Below are positions 15,001 through 23,950 of a stretch of 64,000 nt of DNA, one piece after another. Positions within the stretch are counted from its first letter, which is position 1; each line of letters opens with the position of its first letter. The DNA comes from Bacteroidales bacterium UBA2712 (lineage in GTDB: Bacteria; Bacteroidota; Bacteroidia; Bacteroidales; Paludibacteraceae), in NCBI GenBank assembly GCA_002354055.1, contig DEKW01000012.1, positions 184,567 to 248,566 on the forward strand. The letters are read 5' to 3'. Made by a program: the position numbers and the translations under genes. The notes under the pieces were generated by a model, which saw only the letters and a list, made by a program, of their open reading frames with translations, was not told the origin of the DNA and made no database searches.

Positions 15001-17578
15001 TATACTTTTATTGCTAGTATTCAGCCTGGGTGTGTGGGCGCAGAACGACTCTGTGCCTGTCTCCGATGTGCCCGAGATCGAATACGGCATGACGCGTAAG
15101 ACATACGAGATAGCCGGTATCGAGGTAGAAGGCGCCGATAGCTACGAAGACTTCGTGCTTATCGGTTTCTCCGGTCTGGCGGTCGGCGACAAGATCGAAG
15201 TGCCGGGAGACCAGATCACCAAGGCCATCAAACGCTTCTGGAAACAAGGTCTCTTCTCGTCCGTCAAGATCAAGGCAAAGAAGATTGAGGGAACCAAGAT
15301 ATGGCTCGTCATCGAGCTCGCCCAACGCCCGCGTATCAGCGAGGTGCGCTACGAGGGACTCAAGAAGAGTGAGCGTGAGGATGTCGAAGTCAAAGCCGGT
15401 ATCCGCCAGGGCTCGCAGATGACGCCGAACCTCGAAGATCACGCGAAGACGGTGATCAAGAAATACTTCGCGGAGAAAGGTTTCCACAATGCCGAAGTGC
15501 ATGTGATTCAGCAGAATGATGTCGATCATCCGGGTTACGTCAAGGTCCTCATCGGCGTGGATAAGAAAGTCAAGACCAAGGTCGGCAAGATCTATATCAC
15601 CGGAAACGAGAACCTCACCCATCGCCAGATCAACAAGGCGATGAAGAAGACCAACGATAACGATATCATCAACCTCTTCCGAACCAAGAAATTCGTTCGC
15701 GAGGAGTATGAGAAGGACAAACAGGCGGTCATCGAGAAGTACAACGAGCACGGTTATCGTGACGCATATATCGTGGCGGATAGCGTGGTTCCGAACCCCG
15801 AGGACCCGAACCGTGTGGATATCTATATGACCATCAGCGAGGGCGATAAGTACTACGTTCGCTCTGTCAAATGGGTAGGAAACACCGTTTATCCGTACGA
15901 ACTCCTGGACGCTACCCTGGGTGTCAAACCCGGTGATGTCTATAACCTCAAGACTCTCAACGACCGTCTCACCAACGATGATGACGCGGTCTCCAAACTC
16001 TATACCGACCGCGGCTACCTCTTCTTCAACGTCGAGCCCGTCGAGGTCAACGTCTCCAACGACTCCATCGACTTCGAGATGCGTATGTACGAGGGCAAAC
16101 CCGCTACCATCAACGAGGTCAAGATTGTCGGCAACACTCGCGTGTACGAGCATGTCGTTCGCCGTGAGTTATACACCAAGCCCGGTCAGCTCTACTCGCA
16201 ATCGGATATCATGCGTTCGCTCCGTGAGTTGGCGCAGATGGGCCATTTCGATCAGGAGAAACTCGTGCCGGACATCCAACCGAACCCAGAGGAGGGAACG
16301 GTGGACATCACCTACCAGCTGGAGACCAAGTCCTCCGACCAGATTGAGTTCTCACTCGGTTGGGGCGCTACAGGTCTGGTGGGATCCTTGGGACTCAAGT
16401 TTACCAACTTCGCCATCCAGAACCTCTTCAACAAGAAATCTTACCGCATCGTGCCGCAGGGCGAGGGTCAGACCTTCTCTATTAACGCGCGCACGAACGG
16501 TATCTATTATACCTCCGCTTCCATCTCCTTCCTGGAGCCTTGGCTCGGAGGTAAGCGCCCGAACAGCTTGAGCGCAAGTATCTATTTTGCCAACCAGACG
16601 GGTTACTCCAGCCGTTACCAACGTGCCTACCAGAACCTCTATAACACCTATTCCAACTACTATTACTACTCCGGAAACAGCAACTACTACCAGCAGCTCG
16701 CGGAGTCTGAGGCGGATAAGGATAAATACCTCCGGACGCTTGGTGTCTCGGTGGGTTACGGTAAGCGTCTCCGCTGGCCGGATGACTACTTCACTTTCTA
16801 CGGCGAGCTGAGTTATCAGTTGTACATGATGAAGGACTGGCCCTATCTGCTGATCTCCGATGGTACCTCTCATAACCTCGCCCTGAACCTCCAGATCTCC
16901 CGTTCGTCCATCGACAACCCGATCTACACACGCCGCGGTTCGCAGTTCACCATCGGTGTCAAACTCACGCCGCCATGGTCGCTCTTCAACAAGAAAGACT
17001 ACTCCCAACTCTCCACTTCCGAGAAATATCACCTCATCGAGTACCACAAGTGGAAGTTCTCCGGAAAGGTCTTCACGCCGCTTACCCGCGATAGCAAACT
17101 GGTTCTCATGACCCGTGCGGAGTTCGGTTATCTGGGCCATTATAACGAAAACGCCAAATCGCCGTTCGAGTCCTTCTATATGGGTGGTGACGGTATGTCG
17201 AGTTACACCAGCTACGCTACCGAGTATGTCGCTATGCGTGGTTACTCATCCGGTTCGCTCACCCCGTACGACGTGGCTACCGGACGTAACATGGGTTATC
17301 TCTATAACAAATTCACCATGGAGCTCCGCTATCCTATCTCCCTTGAGCAGAGTGCTACCATCTGGGCGCACGTCTTCCTCGAGGCGGGTAACTGTTTCTC
17401 GGATATCCGCGACTACAACCCCTTCAACCTCAAACGGTCAGCAGGTCTGGGTGTGCGTATCTTCCTGCCGATGTTCGGTCTTCTGGGTATAGACTGGGGA
17501 TGGGGATTCGACGAGATCAACGGCTCCAAACAGTACGGCGGAAGCCAGTTCCACTTCGTCCTCGGACAAGAGTTATAA
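14960..17578 (+). CDS. bamA: Outer-membrane protein assembly factor BamA
   Basis: BamA inserts beta-barrel proteins into the outer membrane. A signal peptide ([18 protein letters not shown]) is followed by five POTRA repeats (about residues 50-440, for example [20 protein letters not shown] and [17 protein letters not shown]) and an Omp85 barrel ending with [19 protein letters not shown] and a terminal HFVLGQEL. The start is GTG at 14960, overlapping uppS by 41 nt; GTG at 14984 would give a more typical signal peptide and is a fair alternative. Length (872 aa) is normal for Bacteroidota. Two OmpH/Skp genes follow. Confidence 0.96.
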   Translation: MKEDLVKRVNRFINILLLLVFSLGVWAQNDSVPVSDVPEIEYGMTRKTYEIAGIEVEGADSYEDFVLIGFSGLAVGDKIEVPGDQITKAIKRFWKQGLFSSVKIKAKKIEGTKIWLVIELAQRPRISEVRYEGLKKSEREDVEVKAGIRQGSQMTPNLEDHAKTVIKKYFAEKGFHNAEVHVIQQNDVDHPGYVKVLIGVDKKVKTKVGKIYITGNENLTHRQINKAMKKTNDNDIINLFRTKKFVREEYEKDKQAVIEKYNEHGYRDAYIVADSVVPNPEDPNRVDIYMTISEGDKYYVRSVKWVGNTVYPYELLDATLGVKPGDVYNLKTLNDRLTNDDDAVSKLYTDRGYLFFNVEPVEVNVSNDSIDFEMRMYEGKPATINEVKIVGNTRVYEHVVRRELYTKPGQLYSQSDIMRSLRELAQMGHFDQEKLVPDIQPNPEEGTVDITYQLETKSSDQIEFSLGWGATGLVGSLGLKFTNFAIQNLFNKKSYRIVPQGEGQTFSINARTNGIYYTSASISFLEPWLGGKRPNSLSASIYFANQTGYSSRYQRAYQNLYNTYSNYYYYSGNSNYYQQLAESEADKDKYLRTLGVSVGYGKRLRWPDDYFTFYGELSYQLYMMKDWPYLLISDGTSHNLALNLQISRSSIDNPIYTRRGSQFTIGVKLTPPWSLFNKKDYSQLSTSEKYHLIEYHKWKFSGKVFTPLTRDSKLVLMTRAEFGYLGHYNENAKSPFESFYMGGDGMSSYTSYATEYVAMRGYSSGSLTPYDVATGRNMGYLYNKFTMELRYPISLEQSATIWAHVFLEAGNCFSDIRDYNPFNLKRSAGLGVRIFLPMFGLLGIDWGWGFDEINGSKQYGGSQFHFVLGQEL

Positions 17579-17582
17579 ACCT

Positions 17583-17614
17583 CGATATCCCGAAATATCG
17601 AAATATCGAAAACA
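17583..17614. repeat. 8-bp repeats after bamA
   Basis: Units CGATATCC, CGAAATAT, CGAAATAT and CGAAAACA fill the gap between bamA and ompH. The same CGAAATAT unit is used in frame in queA at 24819. Confidence 0.8.
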
Positions 17615-17623
17615 ATAACAACA

Positions 17624-18160
17624 ATGAAAAAATTATCAATTATCAATTATCAATTATCAATTATAATAGCAGCTCTGCTGTGTTGTGGCACAACTTTTGC
17701 TAAAGACCAATCGATAGCCTATATCGACATGGCGTATATCCTCAAAAACCTGCCCCAATACGAGCAGGCGAATGAACAGCTGTCGATGCTCTCCAAGCGG
17801 TGGCAGAAGGAGATCGATGCGGCGCAACAGGACGCACGCGTCATGGCTACCAACTACCAGACGGAGCAGATCTTCCTCTCGGAGACCATGCGGACCCAAC
17901 GCGAGCAGGAGATCGTGAAAAAAGAGCAGGAAGTCTTGGAACTCAAACGCAAGTATTTCGGACAGGAGGGGGAGCTCTACAAAAAGCGCGAAGCGCTCAT
18001 CAAACCCATCCAGGATGAGATATACACCGCCATCCAGGACCTCGCTAACGAGAAACGAATCGACATCGTCAAGGACCGCTCTGCAGACCCATCCCTGATC
18101 TACATGTCCTCCAAACTCGACATCTCCGATCAGGTACTCCATAAATTGGGAGCAAAATAG
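17624..18160 (+). CDS. OmpH/Skp family periplasmic chaperone, first copy (178 aa)
   Basis: Skp-like chaperones hold unfolded outer-membrane proteins and hand them to BamA, which is encoded just upstream. After the signal peptide comes IAYIDMAYILKNLPQYEQAN, a long coiled coil (residues 45-130, rich in Glu/Gln/Lys, KWQKEIDAAQQDA... ELYKKREALIKPIQDEI) and a C-terminal IDIVKDRSADPSLIY strand. The signal peptide itself is built from a 7-bp tandem repeat (LSIINYQLSII). The overall length is as expected for the family. Confidence 0.9.
   Translation: MKKLSIINYQLSIIIAALLCCGTTFAKDQSIAYIDMAYILKNLPQYEQANEQLSMLSKRWQKEIDAAQQDARVMATNYQTEQIFLSETMRTQREQEIVKKEQEVLELKRKYFGQEGELYKKREALIKPIQDEIYTAIQDLANEKRIDIVKDRSADPSLIYMSSKLDISDQVLHKLGAK
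17631..17665. repeat. 7-bp repeats inside an ompH signal peptide
   Basis: AATTATC is repeated about five times and encodes the hydrophobic LSIINYQLSIINYQLSI-type core of the signal peptide. Gain or loss of a unit would shift the frame. Confidence 0.88.
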
Positions 18161-18169
18161 GCCTAAAAA

Positions 18170-18202
18170 CGACGGTCGAACGACGGTCAACCGACGGTCA
18201 AG
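18170..18202. repeat. Three 11-bp repeats between the two ompH genes
   Basis: CGACGGTCGAA, CGACGGTCAAC and CGACGGTCAAG are adjacent. Three other 11-bp arrays or variants occur only between genes (6770, 41670). Confidence 0.85.
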
Positions 18203-18276
18203 GCTAATGTAAAGCCTCGATTGAATCCCTATAAGACCCCAAAAATAACCCGAAAAAACTATAAAACAATACAACA

Positions 18277-18768
18277 ATGAAAAAAATTATTATCGCATTG
18301 ATGCTGGCTCTTCCGATGCTTGCCAGCGCACAGAAATTTGGTCACATCAACACTCAGGAACTCTTCGCGCAGATGCCCGAAATGGCTCAGGTTAAGTTGA
18401 AAATGGATACGATCCAAAACCAGTATGAGACTCAACTCGCTTCGATGAACGAAGAGATACAGAAGAAAGTGCAGGACTATCAGGCTCAGGAGGCTACTAT
18501 GGCTGACGCCATCAAGCAGATCCGCCAGCAGGAACTTCAGGAGATGCAGCAACGCATCCAGCTCTTCTATCAGACCGCAGAGCAGGATATCCAGAAGAAA
18601 CAGCAAGAACTCATCGCGCCTGTTCACGAGCGGATGGCAAAGGCTATCAAGGCGGTTGGCGAGCGCGAAGGTTACACCTATATCTTCGACACCGCGGCCA
18701 TGGTTCATGTCGGGGCTGATGCCAACGATGTTACTCCGGCTGTAAAAAAAGAATTGGGTATTAAATGA
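18277..18768 (+). CDS. OmpH/Skp family periplasmic chaperone, second copy (163 aa)
   Basis: Signal peptide MKKIIIALMLALPMLASAQ, then KFGHINTQELFAQMPEMAQVK, a Gln/Glu-rich coiled coil (about residues 45-120) and a C-terminal GYTYIFDTAAMVHVGADAND strand, the standard OmpH/Skp layout. It is the second Skp-like gene after bamA, a tandem arrangement common in Bacteroidales, and likely works with BamA in outer-membrane protein delivery. Its TGA stop (18766-18768) lies inside an AAATGACC repeat unit. Confidence 0.93.
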   Translation: MKKIIIALMLALPMLASAQKFGHINTQELFAQMPEMAQVKLKMDTIQNQYETQLASMNEEIQKKVQDYQAQEATMADAIKQIRQQELQEMQQRIQLFYQTAEQDIQKKQQELIAPVHERMAKAIKAVGEREGYTYIFDTAAMVHVGADANDVTPAVKKELGIK

Positions 18769-18798
18769 CCAAATGGTAAATGACCAAATGGTAAATTT
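18763..18798. repeat. AAATGACC/AAATGGT repeat after ompH
   Basis: AAATGACC-AAATGGT-AAATGACC-AAATGGT-AAATTT. It contains the stop codon of the second ompH gene and ends just before a small gene. Confidence 0.88.
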
Positions 18799-18800
18799 TT

Positions 18801-18926
18801 ATGGCTGACGGCTATCTGGAATCCCACTACGCCGAGTATGAAAAGAAAAAGGCAGAGTGGCTAAAAAAGAAAAATTCATATTCCTACAATTATGGTAGAA
18901 AAACTCCAAAAGACCCTTCGCGATAG
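18801..18926 (+). CDS. Small basic protein (41 aa)
   Basis: A 41-codon frame begins MADGYLESHYAEYEKKKAEW and continues Lys-rich (LKKKNSYSYN). The opening MADxYLExxxxEYxxxKA pattern resembles very short Bacteroidales proteins, sometimes annotated as dehydrogenase fragments, whose role is unknown to me. Its 3' end overlaps the MFS gene start by 35 nt, so it could also act as a coupling leader. No promoter is visible; it is read with the upstream ompH transcript if real. Confidence 0.5.
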   Translation: MADGYLESHYAEYEKKKAEWLKKKNSYSYNYGRKTPKDPSR

Positions 18927-20262
18927 CGCTGTGGCGCGTTGGACAGTCCTGGTCCTCGTGGCTTCGATGATGTTCTTCGCATATATGTTTGTGGACATCC
19001 TCTCGCCGCTGGCTTCCCTCCTCAACGACACGCTGGGATGGGATCAGGGCGTGTTCGGTACTTATGCGGCAGGTGAATTCCTGCTTAACGTCTTCGGTTT
19101 CCTCATCATCGCAGGTATCATCCTCGATAAGATGGGAGTCCGTTTCACCGGCTTGCTCTCCGCTTCACTCATGGTGATCGGCGCAGCCATCAAGTTCTGG
19201 GGTATCTCCTGGGCGGACGCTAACACCGTAGAATGGCTTAACGCCTGGTGGCCTTCCATGCCCGGTTCTGCAAAACTGGCGATGTTCGGCTTCATGATCT
19301 TCGGCTGCGGCTGTGAGATGGCTGGAACGACAGTTAGTAAGATCCTCGCCAAATGGTTCAAGGGCAAGGAAATGGCACTCGCTATGGGCTTGGAGATGGC
19401 GATTGCCCGTCTTGGAGTCTTTGGAGCGATGTGGCTCTCCCCGATGATCAGCCAGCAGTTTGCGGTCGATGGCGTGAACTCTATCAACGCACCGCTGCTC
19501 TTCGCGTCCGCGCTCCTTGTCATCGGTCTGCTCAATTTCTTTGTCTTCACGATCATGGATAAGTCCTTCGATGCCCAACTCGTGGCTATCGGAGAGGCAA
19601 CTCTGGAGAAAGATCCCGAGGATGAGTTCCACGTTTCCGACCTCAAGCAGATCTTGACTTCAAAGATGTTCTGGATCATCGCACTCCTCTGCGTGCTCTA
19701 CTACTCCGCCATCTTCCCCTTCCAGCGTTTCGCTACGAACTTCCTGGAAGAGACACTCGCTATCTCGAACGCTGAGGCTGCCGGACTCTTCAAGTGGTTC
19801 CCGATACTCGCAATGGTTCTCACGCCGTTCCTCGGAGCCTTTATTGACTACAAGGGTAAAGGTGCGTCGATGATGCTTTTAGGCGCAGTGATCATGATCG
19901 CTTGCCATAGCGTCTTCGCGTTCGTCTTACCGCTTTATCCCTCGAAAACGCTCGCGTTGGTTACCATTTTGGTACTCGGCGTCAGCTTCTCGCTCGTTCC
20001 TGCATCGATGTGGCCCTCCGTGCCGAAGATCATCGACGAGAAAGTGCTCGGTTCGGCGTACTGCCTGATTTTCTGGGTTCAGAATATTGGTCTCTGCCTT
20101 GTGCCGCTGCTCATCGGCAAACTGCGTGTGGCTACAGACGGATACCTCGTTCCTATGATTGTCTTCGCTTCGTTCGGCGTACTGGCATTCTTACTGTCCC
20201 TCGCCCTCAAAGTGGAGGATAAACGTAAAAACTATGGACTGGAACTTCCTAATAAAAAATAA
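18892..20262 (+). CDS. Major facilitator superfamily transporter (456 aa)
   Basis: Twelve hydrophobic segments are visible, with the MFS loop motif in DKMGVRFTG (after helix 2) and FIDYKGKGASMM (after helix 8), so this is an inner-membrane secondary carrier. The central loop (residues 215-255) is acidic (EATLEKDPEDEFHVSDLKQ). Substrate is unknown; the sequence fits the broad nitrate/sugar/organic-anion-like MFS group often annotated only as MFS transporter. It sits between chaperone and cell-wall genes and overlaps murF by 29 nt, so it is probably expressed with murF. Confidence 0.9.
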   Translation: MVEKLQKTLRDSAVARWTVLVLVASMMFFAYMFVDILSPLASLLNDTLGWDQGVFGTYAAGEFLLNVFGFLIIAGIILDKMGVRFTGLLSASLMVIGAAIKFWGISWADANTVEWLNAWWPSMPGSAKLAMFGFMIFGCGCEMAGTTVSKILAKWFKGKEMALAMGLEMAIARLGVFGAMWLSPMISQQFAVDGVNSINAPLLFASALLVIGLLNFFVFTIMDKSFDAQLVAIGEATLEKDPEDEFHVSDLKQILTSKMFWIIALLCVLYYSAIFPFQRFATNFLEETLAISNAEAAGLFKWFPILAMVLTPFLGAFIDYKGKGASMMLLGAVIMIACHSVFAFVLPLYPSKTLALVTILVLGVSFSLVPASMWPSVPKIIDEKVLGSAYCLIFWVQNIGLCLVPLLIGKLRVATDGYLVPMIVFASFGVLAFLLSLALKVEDKRKNYGLELPNKK

Positions 20263-21418
20263 GGAATCCCTGCACGTAACGACAGATAGCCGGAAGGTCA
20301 CTTCCGGCTCTATCTTTGTTGCGCTCAAAGGGGAGCATTTCGACGGCAATGACTTCGTGGAGCAAGCACGAAAAGACGGAGCGGAGTATATTATCTCCGG
20401 AGAGAATGCCTTGAGAGATCTTCAAGACCTCGCTCGTGCTTGGCGGCGTGAACTCGCCCTGCCGATCCTCGGCATCACCGGCACGAACGGCAAGACGACG
20501 ACCAAAGAGCTCTGCGCTGCAGTCCTTTCTACGAAGTACAACCTCTATTACACCCAAGGCAATCTCAACAACCAGATTGGCGTGCCCCTCACCTTATTAT
20601 CTATAACGCGCGCGCACGAGATGGCGATTGTCGAGATGGGCGCGTCACATCCCGGCGATATCAAAGAACTCGTGGAGATAGCCGAACCGAATTACGGCCT
20701 CATCACCAACGTCGGCAAAGCCCATCTGCAGGGATTCGGTTCTTTCGAAGGCGTCATGCGCACCAAAGCCGAACTATATGATTTCCTCCGCGCGCATAAT
20801 GGTTTCTGTTTCCGAAACATTGATAACCCATACTTGGCGCAGATGGCAGGAGACTTGAAAACCGTGGAGTACCATACCGGCACGATGCCTTCTGGTACGC
20901 ATCTGGTAGGGGGCTACAACGCCGAGAACGTCTCGGCGGCAATCTGTGTAGGACGCTATTTCGGTGTGAGCGAAGAGGCGGCTCTGGCGGCTATCCGCGC
21001 GTACATCCCCTCCAATAACCGTTCCCAACTCATGCAGACCGAACGCAACACGGTTGTGGTGGATGCCTATAACGCCAACCCCACCTCCATGACCGCAGCT
21101 ATCAATGCTTTTGACAAATCACAAATCATAAATCATAAATCACAAATGCCGAAGGCCTATATCCTCGGCGCTATGCGCGAACTCGGCGAGTACAGCCATC
21201 TTGAGCATCAGAATATCGTCAACATGCTCCTTGAACGCAAAGCTGACCGCGTGTTACTCGTCGGAGAGGAATACAAAGCGACCACAGCCCCGTATCCCAT
21301 CTTCAACAATGTGGATGACCTCTGCGCATACCTGCAGGCCGAACCCCTTAGCGGATACACGATCCTCCTCAAGGGTAGTCGGTCGAACCAATTAGAAAAA
21401 GTAATTCCGTTCTTATAA
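20234..21418 (+). CDS. murF: UDP-N-acetylmuramoyl-tripeptide--D-alanyl-D-alanine ligase
   Basis: MurF adds D-Ala-D-Ala to the cytoplasmic peptidoglycan precursor. Mur-ligase features: the N-terminal VTTDSRKVTSGSIFVALKGEHFDGN, the ATP loop GITGTNGKTTTKE, VEMGASHPGDI, ITNVGKAHLQGFGS, and VVVDAYNANPTSM. The start at 20234 lies inside the end of the MFS gene. At 394 aa it is somewhat shorter than the typical 430-450. A short repeat insert (FDKSQIINHKSQMPK) sits between the central and C-terminal domains. Confidence 0.95.
   Translation: MDWNFLIKNKESLHVTTDSRKVTSGSIFVALKGEHFDGNDFVEQARKDGAEYIISGENALRDLQDLARAWRRELALPILGITGTNGKTTTKELCAAVLSTKYNLYYTQGNLNNQIGVPLTLLSITRAHEMAIVEMGASHPGDIKELVEIAEPNYGLITNVGKAHLQGFGSFEGVMRTKAELYDFLRAHNGFCFRNIDNPYLAQMAGDLKTVEYHTGTMPSGTHLVGGYNAENVSAAICVGRYFGVSEEAALAAIRAYIPSNNRSQLMQTERNTVVVDAYNANPTSMTAAINAFDKSQIINHKSQMPKAYILGAMRELGEYSHLEHQNIVNMLLERKADRVLLVGEEYKATTAPYPIFNNVDDLCAYLQAEPLSGYTILLKGSRSNQLEKVIPFL
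21116..21147. repeat. 7-bp repeats in murF
   Basis: Units close to AAATCAT/AAATCAC, four copies with slight spacing changes, encode KSQIINHKSQ in frame at a domain boundary of MurF. Confidence 0.82.
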
Positions 21419-22296
21419 TGAAAAAATCACATATCATTGTTTTAGCCCTTTTAGTGGCTGCCATCATCGGCCTTCTTATCTGGAACCTCTCCCAGCGGCA
21501 GGAACTCAACGAAATGGTGGAGCAGATGACCATCGAGAAAGAAGAACTGCAGGAGGAATACGAAGATCTCGCCCTTCAGTTCGACGGCTATCAGCAGATG
21601 GACATCCGTAACGACAGCCTCCAAGATCTCTTGAGCCGTGAGCAGCAACGCGTACAGGACCTTCTCGAAGAGCTGCGTACCACCAAGGCTTCCAATGCCC
21701 GTAAGATCGCGGAACTGAAAAAAGAACTGGCTACCGTACGTGCCGTCATGCGCGATTATGTCCGCCAGATTGATTCTCTCAATGCCACTAACGCACGCTT
21801 GACGGAGGAGAATATCCAGGTTCGGCAGGAGAACCAGCAAGTACGTCAGCATAACGAACAACTGGCTCAGGCAAACACCCAACTCACCGAGACCGTTACG
21901 CGCGCCTCGATGCTGGAGATCACTTCTTGCGCGGTCACGATGCTCAATAAAAGCGATCGCAAGACCCGCATCGCCAGCCATGTACGCAAACTGCAGTTTG
22001 ATTACACGATTGCGAAAAATATTACTTGCACACCCGGTATCAAAGACCTCTATGTACGTGTGATTACACCTGACGGAGACCTCATCGGCGAGTCCGAGAC
22101 GAAACTCTTTGCCTTCGAGAGCGGAGAAATACCCTTCTCGATGACCCAGCAGATTGAGTTCACCGGCGAACCGTTTGACGGCACATGTTACTGCCCGTTC
22201 GACGAAAATACCAAAGTGGAGAAGGGATTCTATACCATCGATTTCTTCTGCGAAGGAAATCTCATCGGCTCCTTTCCCTTCCAACTTAAGAAATAA
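21418..22296 (+). CDS. Membrane-anchored coiled-coil protein (292 aa)
   Basis: An N-terminal membrane segment (HIIVLALLVAAIIGLLIWNL, residues 4-23) is followed by a long Gln/Glu-rich coiled coil (about 25-165) and a C-terminal beta domain (LQFDYTIAKNITCTPGIKDLYVRVITP, FSMTQQIEF, GFYTIDFFCEGNLIGSFPFQL). Bacteroidales carry similar short membrane-coiled-coil-beta proteins of unknown role. The ATG overlaps the murF stop by one base, suggesting a cell-envelope or division-linked job; that is inference only. Confidence 0.75.
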   Translation: MKKSHIIVLALLVAAIIGLLIWNLSQRQELNEMVEQMTIEKEELQEEYEDLALQFDGYQQMDIRNDSLQDLLSREQQRVQDLLEELRTTKASNARKIAELKKELATVRAVMRDYVRQIDSLNATNARLTEENIQVRQENQQVRQHNEQLAQANTQLTETVTRASMLEITSCAVTMLNKSDRKTRIASHVRKLQFDYTIAKNITCTPGIKDLYVRVITPDGDLIGESETKLFAFESGEIPFSMTQQIEFTGEPFDGTCYCPFDENTKVEKGFYTIDFFCEGNLIGSFPFQLKK

Positions 22297-22318
22297 TCAC
22301 TCTCCCCTCCTTCTCTCC

Positions 22319-22482
22319 AACCGAAGGACGAGATGACTTTATTGAGGGATTCGAGAAATGCGCAGCATTAATCGACAGAGCGCAGCGGCGGAGACCCCCC
22401 GACCGAAAGATGAGATGACTTTATTGAGGGATTCGAGAAATGCGCAGCATTAATCGACAGAGCGAAGCGGCGGAGACCCCCC
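22319..22482. repeat. Tandem duplication of an 82-bp unit
   Basis: Two copies with period 82, each containing GAGATGACTTTATTGAGGG, ATGCGCAGCATTAATCGACA and GGCGGAGACCCCCCGACCGA; a third starts and breaks off near 22490. Nothing coding is visible in it. It fills the gap between the coiled-coil gene and tRNA-Ser. Confidence 0.88.
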
Positions 22483-22516
22483 GACCGATGGGGTGAGAAG
22501 GCCCTGCCTTCTCAAT

Positions 22517-22560
22517 AAAATTTATAGGGACACCCCTATGGAGATGTCCCTATGAATTTT
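22517..22560. terminator. Bidirectional terminator
   Basis: ATAGGGACA (22524-22532) pairs with TGTCCCTAT (22545-22553), flanked by A-rich left and T-rich right sides. It can stop both the coiled-coil gene and the tRNA-Ser transcript coming from the right. Confidence 0.7.
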
Positions 22561-22564
22561 AAAG

Positions 22565-22649
22565 CGGAAAGAGAGGGATTCGAACCCCCGGTACCTTTCA
22601 GTACTTCGGTTTTCAAGACCGACGCAATAGACCACTCTGCCATCTTTCC
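22565..22649 (-). tRNA. tRNA-Ser (anticodon TGA)
   Basis: On the minus strand the acceptor GGAAAGA pairs with TCTTTCC, with discriminator G. The class II variable arm, GGTTCGAATCC T-loop and anticodon TGA (in CTTGAAA) identify tRNA-Ser. The 85-nt length excludes an encoded CCA. Confidence 0.95.
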
Positions 22650-22662
22650 TCAAAAGCGGGTG

Positions 22663-22693
22663 CAAAGGTACTACAAAAAATTGAATTATACAA
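22663..22693 (-). promoter_or_regulatory. tRNA-Ser promoter
   Basis: Minus strand TTG (22693-22691) and TACCTTTG (22670-22663), spaced 23 nt. The GTAGTACCTTTGCACCCGCTTTT context is shared with the tRNA-Gln and tRNA-Lys promoters. Confidence 0.82.
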
Positions 22694-22709
22694 ATATTTT
22701 TGATAAAAA

Positions 22710-23909
22710 ATGAAACAGCAGGCTACTTTTTCTATGTTAGCGAAGACTTTTAAAGGTCTCGAAGAGGTTCTGGCGCAGGAGTTGATAGCTCTTGGGGCCA
22801 ACGAGGTGCAACTCGAGCGCCGCGCTGTTTCTTTTCGCGGTGACAAAGCGCTTCTCTACCGCGCGAACCTCTGTCTGCGTACCGCGCTACGCATCCTTGT
22901 GCCCATCGCCTCTTTCAAAGCCAAAGATACCGACGCGCTCTATAATCAACTCAGAAAAATCAATTGGAGCGCGTACATGCAATCCTCCACGACCTTCGCC
23001 ATCGACGCGACTGTCTATAGCGAGACGTTCAGAAACAGCCGTTTCGTCACGTACCGCGTCAAGGATGCCATCGCCGACTACTGGATGGAGAAAGAGAACC
23101 AACGCCCCTCGGTGAGTACACGCGAACCCGACCTGCTCATCAATATCCATATCGGCAACGAGCAAGTGACGGTCTCTTTGGATAGCTCCGGAGAGAGTCT
23201 GCACAAACGCGGCTACCGCGTCGCAACGACCGAAGCCCCCATCTCAGAAGTGCTGGCGGCAGGCATGTTGCTCATGGCGGGCTGGAACGGGCAATCCGAC
23301 CTCTATGACCCTATGTGCGGCTCGGGAACTTTCCTTATTGAAGCAGCCCTCATCGCCCGTAACATCGCCCCGGGTGTCTTCCGTTCGGCGTACGCCTTTG
23401 AGAAATGGCCCGATTTCGATGCGGATCTCTGGAGCGACATTTACAATGACGACAGCCATGAGCGGGATTTCACCCATAAGATCTACGGCTCCGACGCCTC
23501 TTTCTATGCCATCCAGCAGGCTGCTAAGAATATCAAAGCCGCCGGAGTGCAGAAAGATATCGAACTCAAACAGATCCGCATCGAGGAAATCAAATGGTCC
23601 AATGACGCAATAAATGGGCAAATGGTAAATGACAAAATGGTAAATGCCTTGGTGATGCTCAATCCCCCTTACGGCGAGCGGCTACATTCCAACAAAGAGA
23701 TGGAGGACCTCTATACTGCTATCGGTTCGACCCTCAAGCACCAGTTTGCAGGCTCTACCGCCTGGATCATCTCTTCTAACGCTGCGGCGATGAAGTGTAT
23801 CGGGCTCAAACCCTCCAAGAAATACCACCTCCTCAACGGCGAACTCGATTGTCAGTTTAACCGCTATGACCTTTTCGCCGGTAAACGTAATGACCAAATG
23901 TCTAAATGA
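22710..23909 (+). CDS. THUMP-domain class I SAM-dependent RNA methyltransferase (399 aa)
   Basis: Related to the N-terminal half of RlmL, this enzyme class methylates rRNA guanine N2. Residues 40-160 form a THUMP-like RNA-binding domain ([16 protein letters not shown] marks its end), then a Rossmann methyltransferase with [14 protein letters not shown] (SAM site) and NPPYGERL (catalytic). A repeat-derived segment [17 protein letters not shown] sits immediately before the catalytic strand. The last codons and the TGA stop also fall in the same repeat family. A TATTTTTG lies just upstream, but without a good -33. Confidence 0.9.
   Translation: MKQQATFSMLAKTFKGLEEVLAQELIALGANEVQLERRAVSFRGDKALLYRANLCLRTALRILVPIASFKAKDTDALYNQLRKINWSAYMQSSTTFAIDATVYSETFRNSRFVTYRVKDAIADYWMEKENQRPSVSTREPDLLINIHIGNEQVTVSLDSSGESLHKRGYRVATTEAPISEVLAAGMLLMAGWNGQSDLYDPMCGSGTFLIEAALIARNIAPGVFRSAYAFEKWPDFDADLWSDIYNDDSHERDFTHKIYGSDASFYAIQQAAKNIKAAGVQKDIELKQIRIEEIKWSNDAINGQMVNDKMVNALVMLNPPYGERLHSNKEMEDLYTAIGSTLKHQFAGSTAWIISSNAAAMKCIGLKPSKKYHLLNGELDCQFNRYDLFAGKRNDQMSK
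23599..23646. repeat. AAATGGT/AAATGAC repeat inside the RNA methyltransferase
   Basis: Copies of AAATGGT and AAATGAC encode [15 protein letters not shown] directly before the catalytic LNPPYGE strand, an unusual site for an insertion in this family. Confidence 0.85.
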
Positions 23910-23950
23910 CCAAATAAATGAATAAATGGTAAATGACCAAATGGTAAATA
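23888..23950. repeat. AAATGACC/AAATGGT repeat joining two genes
   Basis: It carries the stop of the RNA methyltransferase (TGA 23907-23909) and both candidate queA start codons (23926, 23941). Confidence 0.88.

Noticed and set aside
15014..16153. 379-codon open frame antisense to bamA
   Set aside because: Same shadow effect as above; its composition (Asp, Leu and Val rich) is the reverse complement of a strongly coding region.
22695..22702. Promoter for the THUMP methyltransferase (TATTTTTG)
   Set aside because: The -7 matches but no TTG lies 23 nt upstream, and transcription would start almost at the ATG.
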